Shown here: piece after piece, positions 25,163-33,051 of the stretch
How the letters are laid out: each line of letters opens with the position of its first letter
How positions within the stretch are numbered: the stretch's first letter is position 1
NCBI RefSeq assembly: GCF_021391675.1
Contig: NZ_CP090095.1
Coordinates: 2,423,501-2,487,500 of the forward strand
From: Neorhizobium galegae
GTDB lineage: Bacteria > Pseudomonadota > Alphaproteobacteria > Rhizobiales > Rhizobiaceae
Length of the DNA stretch: 64,000 nucleotides
Direction of reading: 5' to 3'
Program-made: the position numbers and the translations under genes
The notes under the pieces: generated by a model
Databases searched by the model: none
Told to the model about the DNA's origin: nothing
Seen by the model: only the letters and a program-made list of their open reading frames with translations

Positions 25163-26673
25163 CAGCTTGCCCTCCTGAGCCTGTCATAGCGTGCGCAATC
25201 GGCGACCGGTTCATGGGTCAGGCGCAGCGCATCCGGGGTTTGCAGGGTTGCGGCCGGAGCCGGATCACGACTGCGGGCCAGAATGTTGATGATCACCGAA
25301 GCAGAGCCGACGCCGTGATCCAGCGCCTCTTGGCAGGCAGCATCGACAGCCACCAGACCATCGGTCGGAACGCATGCAAGGATGGTGACCATTTGCCGAT
25401 CACCGTCATGGACGCCCTTCAATCGCTTGCGGACTTTCTCCATCGCCGCTGGCAACGCCCAGTCCCTGAACGGTGCGCCATTACGAAGAGCTCCGGGTTT
25501 GCGGGCCAGAACAGGCACATAATGCCAAGGATTGTAGGTTGTCTCGCCCCGGCCAAAGCAACGCTGATGCTCTCCGACATTCACCCCGTCCTGCCGGATG
25601 ACGATCCGGTCGGCATAGGCATGAACCTCGACAGGGCGGCCGACCGCCGTTGAGAGCACGGAGTATTTGTTGTTGTCGAAACGAACCGTGCAGGTCTTCG
25701 ACACCGAGGCCGGGACGCTGTGGAAGCCGTCGAACGGCCCGACGTAATGCACGAGGCTGCCGCGTTCCTCCTCGAACACCTGCCAGATCATTCGCTCGGT
25801 CTGCTCGGGATGGCGGTGCGCCTTGGCGTAAGCGATACATTTGTCGAGCAGCCAGACATTCAGCTCCTCCAGGCTTTTGACTCGGAGGCGCGGCGTGAAG
25901 AAGCGCTCTCGAACCAAGCCAACCTGGTTCTCGACCTGTCCCTTCTCCCAGCCGGATGCAGGCGTACAGGCGACCGGCTGGACGAGATAGTGGCTGCACA
26001 TCTGCAGGAAACGGCGGTTATATTGCCGCTCCTTGCCGACGAACACAGTCTCCACCGCGGTTTTCATGTTGTCGTAGATGCCGCGCGTGCAGGTGCCTCG
26101 GAAAAAGTCGAAGGCCTTGTCGTGCGCATCGAACACCATCTCCTGGCTCTCGCGCATATAGGCTCGGGCAAACATCATCCGGCTGTGGCAGAGCCGGACA
26201 TGAGCGACCTTCACAGTCGTCGTCACCCCGTTGATCAGAATGATCTCGTGACTCCAGTCGAACTGGTAGGCCTCGCCTGGCGCGTAATAGAGCGGAACAT
26301 AGGCCTCGGCTGTGACAGCTCCCCGGCTCCTCGACCAGCCTTTTGCATAGCGTCGGATCGCATCGTAGCCGCCGTCATAACCAAGACCCCGAAGCTCCTC
26401 GTAAATCCGGATCAGAGTAAGCTGCTCCCGAGAAGGCTTGCCCTCGTTGGCGGCCAGAAAGCGTTCGATCTCAGCCTTCCACATGCCGGTTTTTGGTAAT
26501 GGTTGCCGTTCTCGCTCATAAGAGAAGTCGGTCTCATTGGACCGCAATATCTTGCGGACCGTGTTGCGCGACACATGCAGTTCCCGGACGATCTTCTTCA
26601 CCGACCAGCCCTGCACATGGAAGGCTCGACGAACACGCGCAATCGTATCCACTCGCTTCAACTCCCCCTCCAT
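25162..26673 (-). CDS. istA: IstA, IS21-family DDE transposase
   Basis: A 503-residue transposase. An N-terminal helix-turn-helix ([20 protein letters not shown], about 22-41) is followed by the rve catalytic core: first Asp in YQFDWSHE, second in GIYDNMKT, and Glu in [12 protein letters not shown]. The C-terminal domain is of the IstA type. The gene is intact and followed without a gap by istB. Confidence 0.95.
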   Translation of the reverse strand: MEGELKRVDTIARVRRAFHVQGWSVKKIVRELHVSRNTVRKILRSNETDFSYERERQPLPKTGMWKAEIERFLAANEGKPSREQLTLIRIYEELRGLGYDGGYDAIRRYAKGWSRSRGAVTAEAYVPLYYAPGEAYQFDWSHEIILINGVTTTVKVAHVRLCHSRMMFARAYMRESQEMVFDAHDKAFDFFRGTCTRGIYDNMKTAVETVFVGKERQYNRRFLQMCSHYLVQPVACTPASGWEKGQVENQVGLVRERFFTPRLRVKSLEELNVWLLDKCIAYAKAHRHPEQTERMIWQVFEEERGSLVHYVGPFDGFHSVPASVSKTCTVRFDNNKYSVLSTAVGRPVEVHAYADRIVIRQDGVNVGEHQRCFGRGETTYNPWHYVPVLARKPGALRNGAPFRDWALPAAMEKVRKRLKGVHDGDRQMVTILACVPTDGLVAVDAACQEALDHGVGSASVIINILARSRDPAPAATLQTPDALRLTHEPVADCARYDRLRRAS

Positions 26674-26756
26674 CCGTCGTCAAAAAACGGATGGTCAGAC
26701 GAAACATGAAGGGGGTCAAAATTGGACGCCGATCACCCCGCCACAGGGGTCAATAT

Positions 26757-26873
26757 TCCACGCCGAAACACATTTTGGACCGGGTCAGCGCCTGGCCCGG
26801 ACTCCGGCCCCTGCTTGATGAAGCCCTCAATGCGAATGAGACCCTGAAGCTATGGTTCGCCGAAAAGCAGTAA
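26757..26873 (+). pseudogene. 3' end of a gene cut by the IS21 element
   Basis: Just outside the right end of the IS, a frame encodes KHILDRVSAWPGLRPLLDEA and ends WFAEKQ. Its upstream part is interrupted by the IS. The stop overlaps the next gene by 22 bases. Because it sits next to ssrA and before a coiled-coil gene, it may be the end of a site-specific recombinase gene of the island, but too little is left to identify it. Confidence 0.45.
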
Positions 26874-27340
26874 AGACAGGCATTCCGGACGCACTGAAGC
26901 AAGACGCCGCCAATCGCACGGCCGAGGCGTTGGTGAAGCTCGATCAGGCAAAGCGGGCAATAGAAAAGGATATAATCGCAGGCGTCCTTAAGCCGGAAGC
27001 TGTTACTCTTAAGATGCTCTTGGAGGATAGAGCGGGATTAAATCACCGCTTTCTCGATAGCGAGGCACATCGACAGCGGAAAAAGGAAGTCATAGATTGG
27101 CGAGCAAACCTGGGGATGTTGATCCCTTCTACCCCACCTTCCCAAGAGGCAATTATCGACGGTTTAAACAGTGAGATTGCCGATTATCAGGAACGCTTAG
27201 AGAAAATGGGAGATCGGGTTCATTTCTACGCGTCACGTATCCGTGAACTGCAACGGACGATCCGCGAGCTGCGCAAGAAGTCTTTGGAAACCGTTGTCTA
27301 CATCAACAGAGATCAAAAAGCCCCCCAGAAATCTCCTTGA
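26852..27340 (+). CDS. Coiled-coil protein next to ssrA, possible recombinase accessory protein
   Basis: A 162-residue basic, largely helical protein. It contains AEALVKLDQAKRAIEKDI and a C-terminal coiled coil (SEIADYQERLEKMGDRVHFY; IRELQRTIRELRKKSLE). No catalytic motif is seen. It overlaps the preceding truncated gene by 22 bases, so the two formed an operon. Small helical proteins of this type follow tyrosine-recombinase genes in some integrative elements (TnpC-like), and ssrA is a frequent integration target. That link is inference. GC is lower than in core genes. Confidence 0.55.
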   Translation: MVRRKAVKTGIPDALKQDAANRTAEALVKLDQAKRAIEKDIIAGVLKPEAVTLKMLLEDRAGLNHRFLDSEAHRQRKKEVIDWRANLGMLIPSTPPSQEAIIDGLNSEIADYQERLEKMGDRVHFYASRIRELQRTIRELRKKSLETVVYINRDQKAPQKSP

Positions 27341-27394
27341 AAACGATCCGCCCGTAGCCTATCTATAAAGTGCTCCGCAAGGAGAAATGGTGCT

Positions 27395-27450
27395 AAACCT
27401 TTTGTGCAATAGGCATACAGGACGGGGCTTCGACGCCCCCGCCTCCACCA
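27395..27450 (+). ncRNA. ssrA: tmRNA acceptor piece (permuted ssrA, copy 1)
   Basis: The 3' part of tmRNA, encoded upstream of the coding piece as in alphaproteobacterial permuted ssrA. CGCCTCC-ACCA (27440-27450) pairs perfectly (one GU) with GGGGGCG at 27481. The T arm is GGGGC-TTCGAC-GCCCC (27424-27439). CTTTTGT at 27399-27405 is complementary to ACAAAAG at 27513-27519 in the coding piece (helix P2). The 5' end is approximate. Confidence 0.75.
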
Positions 27451-27480
27451 ACCAACTCGATGGTCGTTTCATCGGTGAAT

Positions 27481-27695
27481 GGGGGCGACATGGGATCGAC
27501 TGGTGTTGAAAGACAAAAGCTGTGCTCGGCATGATACCACCGTTATCGGGTCAAAAAGTGTAGTTGCAAACGACAACAACGCTAAGGGTTATGCTCTCGC
27601 TGCCTAATGGCGGTGCGGGAAATCCGACCTAAGTCCTTATTGTTAGCGCTCTAAGGCGGGGTTCGGAGGTACCTGGCAACAGAAACCTCCACCTT
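27481..27695 (+). ncRNA. ssrA: tmRNA coding piece (permuted ssrA, copy 1)
   Basis: Begins GGGGGCGACATGGGATCGAC, like the 5' end of other tmRNAs. The tag frame at 27566-27607 encodes ANDNNAKGYALAA and a stop, an alphaproteobacterial-type tag ending in ALAA for ClpXP recognition. Downstream helices include CCTTA/TAAGG and GGAGGT/ACCTCC. With the acceptor piece just upstream this copy can form a complete two-piece tmRNA. The 3' end is estimated from the last hairpin. Confidence 0.85.
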
Positions 27696-27813
27696 CTCTA
27701 AAGCCTTTTTAGTCAACTCAATGCGTCGACATACGCAACGACTAACCTACTGATTTCGCATGCTCGGTTTGTGAACTCACTTGTTCATGCTCACCTATGT
27801 CTTCAGTACCCGG

Positions 27814-28083
27814 CGCCTCCACCAAAAACCGGTCGGTCGCATGGAAACCTTGCGGACCGGCTTTTGATGGGGGCGAAATAGGATCGACAAGGGCTTAAAG
27901 ATCGAACTTTTGCTCGGCATGATACCACCGTTATCGGGTCAAAAAGTGTAGTTGCAAACGACAACAACGCTAAGGGTTATGCTCTCGCTGCCTAATGGCG
28001 GTGCGGGAAATCCGAACTAAGTCCTTAGAGGTAGCACTTTAAGGCGGGGTCCGAAGGCACCTGGCAACAGAAGCCTTCACCTT
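27814..28083 (+). ncRNA. ssrA: Second tmRNA coding piece (copy 2) without an acceptor body
   Basis: The coding piece starts at 27869 (GGGGGCG) and has the same tag (27954-27995, ANDNNAKGYALAA). Helices are kept with different bases: GAAGGC/GCCTTC in place of GGAGGT/ACCTCC. Just upstream is CGCCTCCACCA (27814-27824), the acceptor-strand end, but no T arm and no P2 partner precede it. The linker (27825-27868) folds into a hairpin. This is the pattern expected if an element inserted at the acceptor 3' end and separated this coding piece from its own acceptor. Confidence 0.8.
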
Positions 28084-28201
28084 CGCTCCCCAGTCGAATA
28101 CTATGGAACTGACTCGGATGCTCGTCGGGGCTTCCCCGCGCCGGGCCGGCATGGCATAACGCGTCTGACTAAAAGACGAGAGAATGGAAAGACAGGACCG
28201 T

Positions 28202-28708
28202 ATGGGGCAGGACCACATCCGTTACGATATTCTGGCGCAGGACGCGTTGCGCGGCGTCATCCGTAAGGTTTTGACCGAGGTTGCGGCCACGGGCCGTCTG
28301 CCGGGTGACCATCATTTCTTCATCACCTTCCTGACCGGCGCCCCGGGCGTGCGCATCTCGCAACACCTCAAGGCGAAATATGCGGAACAGATGACCATCG
28401 TCGTCCAGCACCAGTTTTGGGACCTCAAGGTCTCCGATACCCAGTTCGAAGTGGGCCTTTCCTTCTCCGACACGCCGGAACGCCTAGTCGTCCCCTTCAA
28501 CGCCATTCGCGGTTTCTACGATCCCTCGGTGAATTTCGAGCTTGAATTCGAAGTGCCGCTCGCCGACGAGGACGAGAACACCACCGCCGAAATCACGGCC
28601 ATCCCCGTAGAAGCCATTTCAAAGTCCACCGACACCGAAGCCAAGCCCGGCGAAGAGAAGAAGCCCGGCTCCGTCATCTCGCTCGATTCCTTCCGCAAGA
28701 AGCAGTAA
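28202..28708 (+). CDS. sspB: SspB, ClpXP adaptor for ssrA-tagged proteins
   Basis: Binds the tmRNA tag and delivers tagged proteins to ClpXP. It has 168 residues with a conserved N-terminal domain (IRYDILAQDALRGVIRKVL; TGRLPGDHHFFITFLT) and an acidic, flexible tail ending in ISLDSFRKKQ, which resembles the ClpX-binding end of SspB. The start at 28202 has AGGA 4 bases upstream and matches the usual alphaproteobacterial N-terminus; an ATG at 28184 is in frame. It lies directly after the duplicated ssrA. Confidence 0.93.
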   Translation: MGQDHIRYDILAQDALRGVIRKVLTEVAATGRLPGDHHFFITFLTGAPGVRISQHLKAKYAEQMTIVVQHQFWDLKVSDTQFEVGLSFSDTPERLVVPFNAIRGFYDPSVNFELEFEVPLADEDENTTAEITAIPVEAISKSTDTEAKPGEEKKPGSVISLDSFRKKQ

Positions 28709-28729
28709 GCGCCGGGAGGCGCGTCAGCC

Positions 28730-28924
28730 ATGAGCGCCGAAATCGTCAACCTTCGCCAGTTCCGCAAAGCCAAGGAACGGCTCGAAAAGGAAAGGGAGGC
28801 GGAACAGAACCGCCTCACCTTCGGCCGTACCAAGGCCGAAAAATCGCTGACCAAGGCACGCAACGACAAGGCGGAGAAGGGGCTCGACCAGGGCCACCTG
28901 GAAAAGCCCGGCAAGGACGACTGA
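28730..28924 (+). CDS. DUF4169-family small basic protein
   Basis: A 64-residue charged helical protein beginning MSAEIVNLRQFRKAKERLEK, the signature of DUF4169, found almost only in alphaproteobacteria. Function unknown. It follows sspB by 21 bases, the usual rhizobial neighbour order, and is probably cotranscribed with it. Confidence 0.85.
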   Translation: MSAEIVNLRQFRKAKERLEKEREAEQNRLTFGRTKAEKSLTKARNDKAEKGLDQGHLEKPGKDD

Positions 28925-29038
28925 CTTTCCGTCCGGTGCATATTAACGATCCGCTAACCAGACTTGAGCCGGTCGGCTTGACGCCGGAAGTACCACAGTC
29001 TGAATAAGCGAGCTTGTTCCGAAGGTCCGGAGAGTTTC

Positions 29039-29260
29039 GTGATCCGCAAACATTCCGCGACCCTTCACGGTCATCGCACCAGTTTTTCCCTCGAGGACGA
29101 GTTCTGGGTCGAATTGAAGGCGATCGCTGCAAAACGCGATATCAGCCTGGCAACCCTGATCGCCGAGATCGACGATCAAAGGGACGCCGCCAGCAATCTC
29201 TCGTCGGCGTTGCGCGTCCATGTGCTGACGTGGGTCAAGTCTTCAACGAACGGAAACTGA
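29039..29260 (+). CDS. Ribbon-helix-helix domain protein (RHH_4 type)
   Basis: A 73-residue protein with a short ribbon-helix-helix fold (HRTSFSLEDEFWVELKAIAA, then ISLATLIAEID). It starts with GTG, with GGAGAG about 6 bases upstream. RHH_4-type proteins in this order (sspB, DUF4169, RHH) are common in Rhizobiales, and their target is unknown to me. Convergent with the AsmA gene, whose stop is 17 bases away. Confidence 0.8.
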   Translation: MIRKHSATLHGHRTSFSLEDEFWVELKAIAAKRDISLATLIAEIDDQRDAASNLSSALRVHVLTWVKSSTNGN

Positions 29261-29276
29261 CACCTCCGTGGGGCAG

Positions 29277-32200
29277 CTACTGCTGCACCCCTGGCAGGCT
29301 CGGCATATTGGAAATGCCGGGGGAGGGAAAATTCTGGCGGATCGCGCCGTCGGTCGGCGGCACGATGAGCTGCGGCGGCTGGCTGATCTGACGCTGACGC
29401 ACCTCTTCCGCCGCACGCGCCGCCGCCTCCACCGCCTGACGCTGGCGTTCCGCCTCGGCTGCCTGCTGGCGGGCGCGCTCTTCGGCCGCCGCCTTGTCGC
29501 GGGCCGCCTGCCGCTCGATCGCCTGGAAATTATAGAGCGCCACCTCGCGGCGAAGACGCTGCTTTTCGAGCACGCTCGCCTGCAGCGTCTCGACACGCCG
29601 CCGCTGCTGCTCGAAGGCGCGCTGCGACAGGAAATTCGTCATCGCCGCGATATCGATCCGCTTGGTGGGTGCGGCGAGATCCCCCGAATACTCGAGGCGG
29701 ATGGTCGGATCGCCGCCGGCCAGCGCTTCCTCGCCGGCATCGTAGGTGACCGCCAGATTTGCGCTCAGACTGTCATCCAGCAGATCGAAGCGCCCCTCGC
29801 CCGACAGCTTCGTGGTGCCGACGCCGGCTGCGACATTCTGCGCCCGTGCTTCGCCGGCCGTGATCGTCACGGGGATGGTCACGTTGCCGACCACCGCATT
29901 TCCCTGATGCAGCAAGCCGGTTGCGATCGGCCGGACCCTCGCCTCCGTCACCTCGCCGCCAAGCTTGTCGACCCCGGCCATCAAGGGCTTCATCGCATCG
30001 AGATTGATGCCGGCGACGCTCAGGCCCTTCAGCCGTAATTCGGCCGAACCGCTCGTTGCACCGAGGAGATCGGCCAAGGTCTTGCCGGTCGATTCGGCGG
30101 ACATGCTGAAATCCAGCTTGCCGCTGGCGACCGGCTTGCCGCCGGCCTTCCAGACGAGCGGCGCGAGGTCGGCGTTCTCAGCCGAAATCCGGGCCTGCAG
30201 AAGTCCTGTTCCGTCACCGTTCGACATCAGCAGCCGGCCGGCGAGCCGGCCGCCCTGCCAGTTGCCCGCACCGTTCTCGATGGTGATACCGCCGCTGCGA
30301 TGGGTGACCCTGGCTGCAAAATCATCGATATTGCCGAAAACGCCGGCATCGAACCTTCGCGCCTTGACGTCGAGAGCGACATCCGCGCCCGAGAAGATCG
30401 GCCGGGCAAAGGGCTTGGAGGAAAACGCCCCGCTCTGTGGATCGCTGACCGGCCCGTAGATCGCCTCCCCGAGCCAGGCAAGATCGAGGCTGTCGACGCT
30501 GAGCGAGCCGGTGGCCGGCATGCCCGGCGCCTTGCGGTCGATGGCGATGTCGCCGCTGATCGCATTGCCGTCCGCCGCACCTTTAAGGGCGGCGATTTTC
30601 ATCGCCTCCGGCGTCATGCTGAAATCCGCGTCGAGCGTGACCGGCATGCCGGTGCCGAACTGCGGCAGGCCGATGCCGTTCATCAGCAGATAAGGTTCCA
30701 GATTCGCGCTTCTGAGCGTGACGTGACCGCTCCCCTCGCCAAAGCCCTCACTGCCGACCCGGATATCGCCGTTGATGTCCAGCGAGGTCTTTTCGGTCGT
30801 GAACGTCAGCGCAGCCTTTGCGGCAGCATCCGGACCCTGGTGGACGTTGAGCAGCAGTTCACCCGCGCCGTCCCCCTCGAAAGGCAGGGGATCGAGACCG
30901 GCCTGCCCCAGGAGAACCATCGGATCGGGATTGTCGAGCGACGCAAGGAGCGTCATGTCGATGCCGGCCGTCAGGTCGAAGAGGCCTGGAAGCTTCAGGG
31001 CGGCATTGACCGCGCTGCCGTTGGTCTTGCCCTTGAGGACGACCTCCACGCCGTTCAGGTCGCCGCCGACGGTCAGGCTGGCGCCGAGATCGGTGTTGGC
31101 GAACCAGGCGCCGTTTGCAGCAAGCCGGGCCAAAGCCGGATGCGCAGGCAGCCGATCGCGCAGCATGGTCAGGAAAGCCGTCGGATCGGCGGAACGGAAG
31201 GTGAGGCTGCCATTGCCCGAATAGGCCAGCAGCGAGCCTTCTATGCGACCTCGTGCCGAAACCGTGGCACCTTCGACATTGCCGATCGTCAGGCGCTCCA
31301 GCGATAGCGCGCCGCCGGCCAGGGTGAAGGCTGTGTCGACATTGTTGGCGGCAACCCCGAAGGCGGTGAACCGGTCGGCCTTCAGCGTCGCGGCAACCCG
31401 ATGGTCGAGCACGTCCTGGCCCGCATCGTCGCCCGTCATCAGCGAGGCGAGCGCCCGCATGGCATCGATATCGATCTCGTTGCCGGCAAGGCTCATCGAA
31501 AGATTGGGCGTCTGCCCCTGTGCGGACTGGCGCTCGAGACGGCCCTTGAGCGTCGCCGGACCGACCGCCAGTTCGAGGTTGTCGAACCTCTGCAGGTCCG
31601 GCGTCAGGTTGACCTTTGCCGAAAATCCGGCGGAGCGGAGCTGGCGCAGCTCGGGCGCCACCCGGCCCGAAAGCCAGTCGGAAAGTCCGGACGGCTGGCT
31701 GGAGGCGACCAGCATGTCGCCGACGAAGGACGTCCGGTCGCGAAGCACGAGGCTGCCCTTGGCCTCCAGCTGCGTGCGGCCCGGCAGGGTGGCCACCACG
31801 TTGTCGACCGTCCAGCCACGCCCGGCAGGCCGTATGTCGAGCCTGATATCGCGTATTGTCGTGTCGTTGGCGACGATCGCCGGCAGCCTGAGGCTGGCGC
31901 GGCCGGGCACCTGCGGAATGGGGATGGAAGCGGCCAGCCGGATGAAATTGTTGATGCGGCGCTGCGCCGAAGCGGCGGCATCGCGGCCGGTCTTGGCCCG
32001 CGCCCCCTCGCCCAGCCGATTGACGTCGATCTGCTGGCCGTCGGCTGTCAGCAGGAATTCAGGCTTGTCGCCGGTATCGAGCGTCGCTTCGCCGGTCACC
32101 ACGTAAGGGTTGTCGGTCGCCCCGACTTCCAGCCGGTATTGCGGAACGCGAATGCGTTCGTTGGTGACCTCGAACCCTCCCTTGAGGCGCGGCCCGGGCG

Positions 32201-32975
32201 GCGGCGGCGTCACCGGCTCGGTCTCGTCTTCCTCCTGCAGGAAGTCGAACGTGAAGTTGCCGTTATAGGCCGGCTTGTTGTCGGCGACGGTAAGCTCGCC
32301 GTCGAGATTGATCTCGACGGGATGCGCATCCGGCCAGAGCCTGAGGCGCATCGGCACACGCTTGCCCTCGGCATCCGCCGTGCCGCTCGCCAGGTTGAAC
32401 CGGGTCTCATAGCCATCGAGCGCCGCATTGCCTTCGCCGCGCCAGGGACCGCGCAGCGAACCGGCGGAAAAATCGCCCGCGAGGCCGGTGATCTGCCGCG
32501 ACTGCCCGGACTGTTCGTCGATCAGGTTGATCTCGCCGCCGGTGATATGCACATCCTCGATGACCACCGTGCGGGCCGGGATCGCGGCACGGCTGCCGCG
32601 CATCCAGTCGAGCGAGCCATCCTTCAACAGCCGGATCCGGGCCTTCGGTTCCTCGATGCGCATGTCGAAGATGCGCGCCTCGCCCGAGAGGAAGGGCGCC
32701 AACTCCATATCCATCGAAAACCGCGCTACCTGTACCAGCGGTTGGCCATCCGTATCGGCCCCCACCCGTACGTCATGCAGCGTGACTGAGGGAAACGGCA
32801 GTATACGTGCATCGACGTTGCCGTGGACGGTAACCTTCTTGCCGAGGATGCGGCTTGCCTGTTCCTCGAAGCTGACGCGCAGGCTCGACCAGTCGACGAA
32901 GAAAGGCGCGAGCAGCGCTGTAAACAGCGCCACCACCACCAATCCGCCGAATGCCAACAGGATGCGTCCGAACAC
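29277..32975 (-). CDS. AsmA-family envelope protein
   Basis: A 1232-residue protein anchored by an N-terminal transmembrane helix (about 5-25), followed by the AsmA N-terminal domain (VTVHGNVDARILPFPSVTLH). The long periplasmic region repeats beta-rich segments. The end is a charged coiled coil (about 1125-1200) followed by a Pro-rich tail. AsmA-like proteins bridge the periplasm and are linked to phospholipid transport to the outer membrane. The gene stands alone. Confidence 0.9.
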   Translation of the reverse strand: MFGRILLAFGGLVVVALFTALLAPFFVDWSSLRVSFEEQASRILGKKVTVHGNVDARILPFPSVTLHDVRVGADTDGQPLVQVARFSMDMELAPFLSGEARIFDMRIEEPKARIRLLKDGSLDWMRGSRAAIPARTVVIEDVHITGGEINLIDEQSGQSRQITGLAGDFSAGSLRGPWRGEGNAALDGYETRFNLASGTADAEGKRVPMRLRLWPDAHPVEINLDGELTVADNKPAYNGNFTFDFLQEEDETEPVTPPPPGPRLKGGFEVTNERIRVPQYRLEVGATDNPYVVTGEATLDTGDKPEFLLTADGQQIDVNRLGEGARAKTGRDAAASAQRRINNFIRLAASIPIPQVPGRASLRLPAIVANDTTIRDIRLDIRPAGRGWTVDNVVATLPGRTQLEAKGSLVLRDRTSFVGDMLVASSQPSGLSDWLSGRVAPELRQLRSAGFSAKVNLTPDLQRFDNLELAVGPATLKGRLERQSAQGQTPNLSMSLAGNEIDIDAMRALASLMTGDDAGQDVLDHRVAATLKADRFTAFGVAANNVDTAFTLAGGALSLERLTIGNVEGATVSARGRIEGSLLAYSGNGSLTFRSADPTAFLTMLRDRLPAHPALARLAANGAWFANTDLGASLTVGGDLNGVEVVLKGKTNGSAVNAALKLPGLFDLTAGIDMTLLASLDNPDPMVLLGQAGLDPLPFEGDGAGELLLNVHQGPDAAAKAALTFTTEKTSLDINGDIRVGSEGFGEGSGHVTLRSANLEPYLLMNGIGLPQFGTGMPVTLDADFSMTPEAMKIAALKGAADGNAISGDIAIDRKAPGMPATGSLSVDSLDLAWLGEAIYGPVSDPQSGAFSSKPFARPIFSGADVALDVKARRFDAGVFGNIDDFAARVTHRSGGITIENGAGNWQGGRLAGRLLMSNGDGTGLLQARISAENADLAPLVWKAGGKPVASGKLDFSMSAESTGKTLADLLGATSGSAELRLKGLSVAGINLDAMKPLMAGVDKLGGEVTEARVRPIATGLLHQGNAVVGNVTIPVTITAGEARAQNVAAGVGTTKLSGEGRFDLLDDSLSANLAVTYDAGEEALAGGDPTIRLEYSGDLAAPTKRIDIAAMTNFLSQRAFEQQRRRVETLQASVLEKQRLRREVALYNFQAIERQAARDKAAAEERARQQAAEAERQRQAVEAAARAAEEVRQRQISQPPQLIVPPTDGAIRQNFPSPGISNMPSLPGVQQ

Positions 32976-33051
32976 GGTATCCGTCTCCCTGATCTTGCCT
33001 AAGAGACTAGTTCCATTGGGTTCACAGGCAAGTCAAGCTTGCAGGAGCATC

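Larger units (their letters stand above)
24308..26755 (-). mobile_element. IS21-family insertion sequence
   Basis: A two-gene element (istA then istB on the minus strand) of about 2.45 kb. The ends carry imperfect inverted repeats: left GGAATGTTGACCCC and right, read inward, GGAATATTGACCCC. A second shared block, ATCGGCGTCCAAT, lies a little further in on both sides, as in the multiple terminal repeats of IS21 elements. The exact end bases are uncertain by a few nucleotides (TGTTGACCCC at 24308 or a few bases further out). I see no clear target duplication in the flanks. Both genes are intact. Confidence 0.85.

Noticed and set aside
27481..28110. The near-identical block as a CRISPR or simple tandem repeat
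   Set aside because: There are only two copies, each is a tmRNA coding piece with a tag frame and covarying helices.
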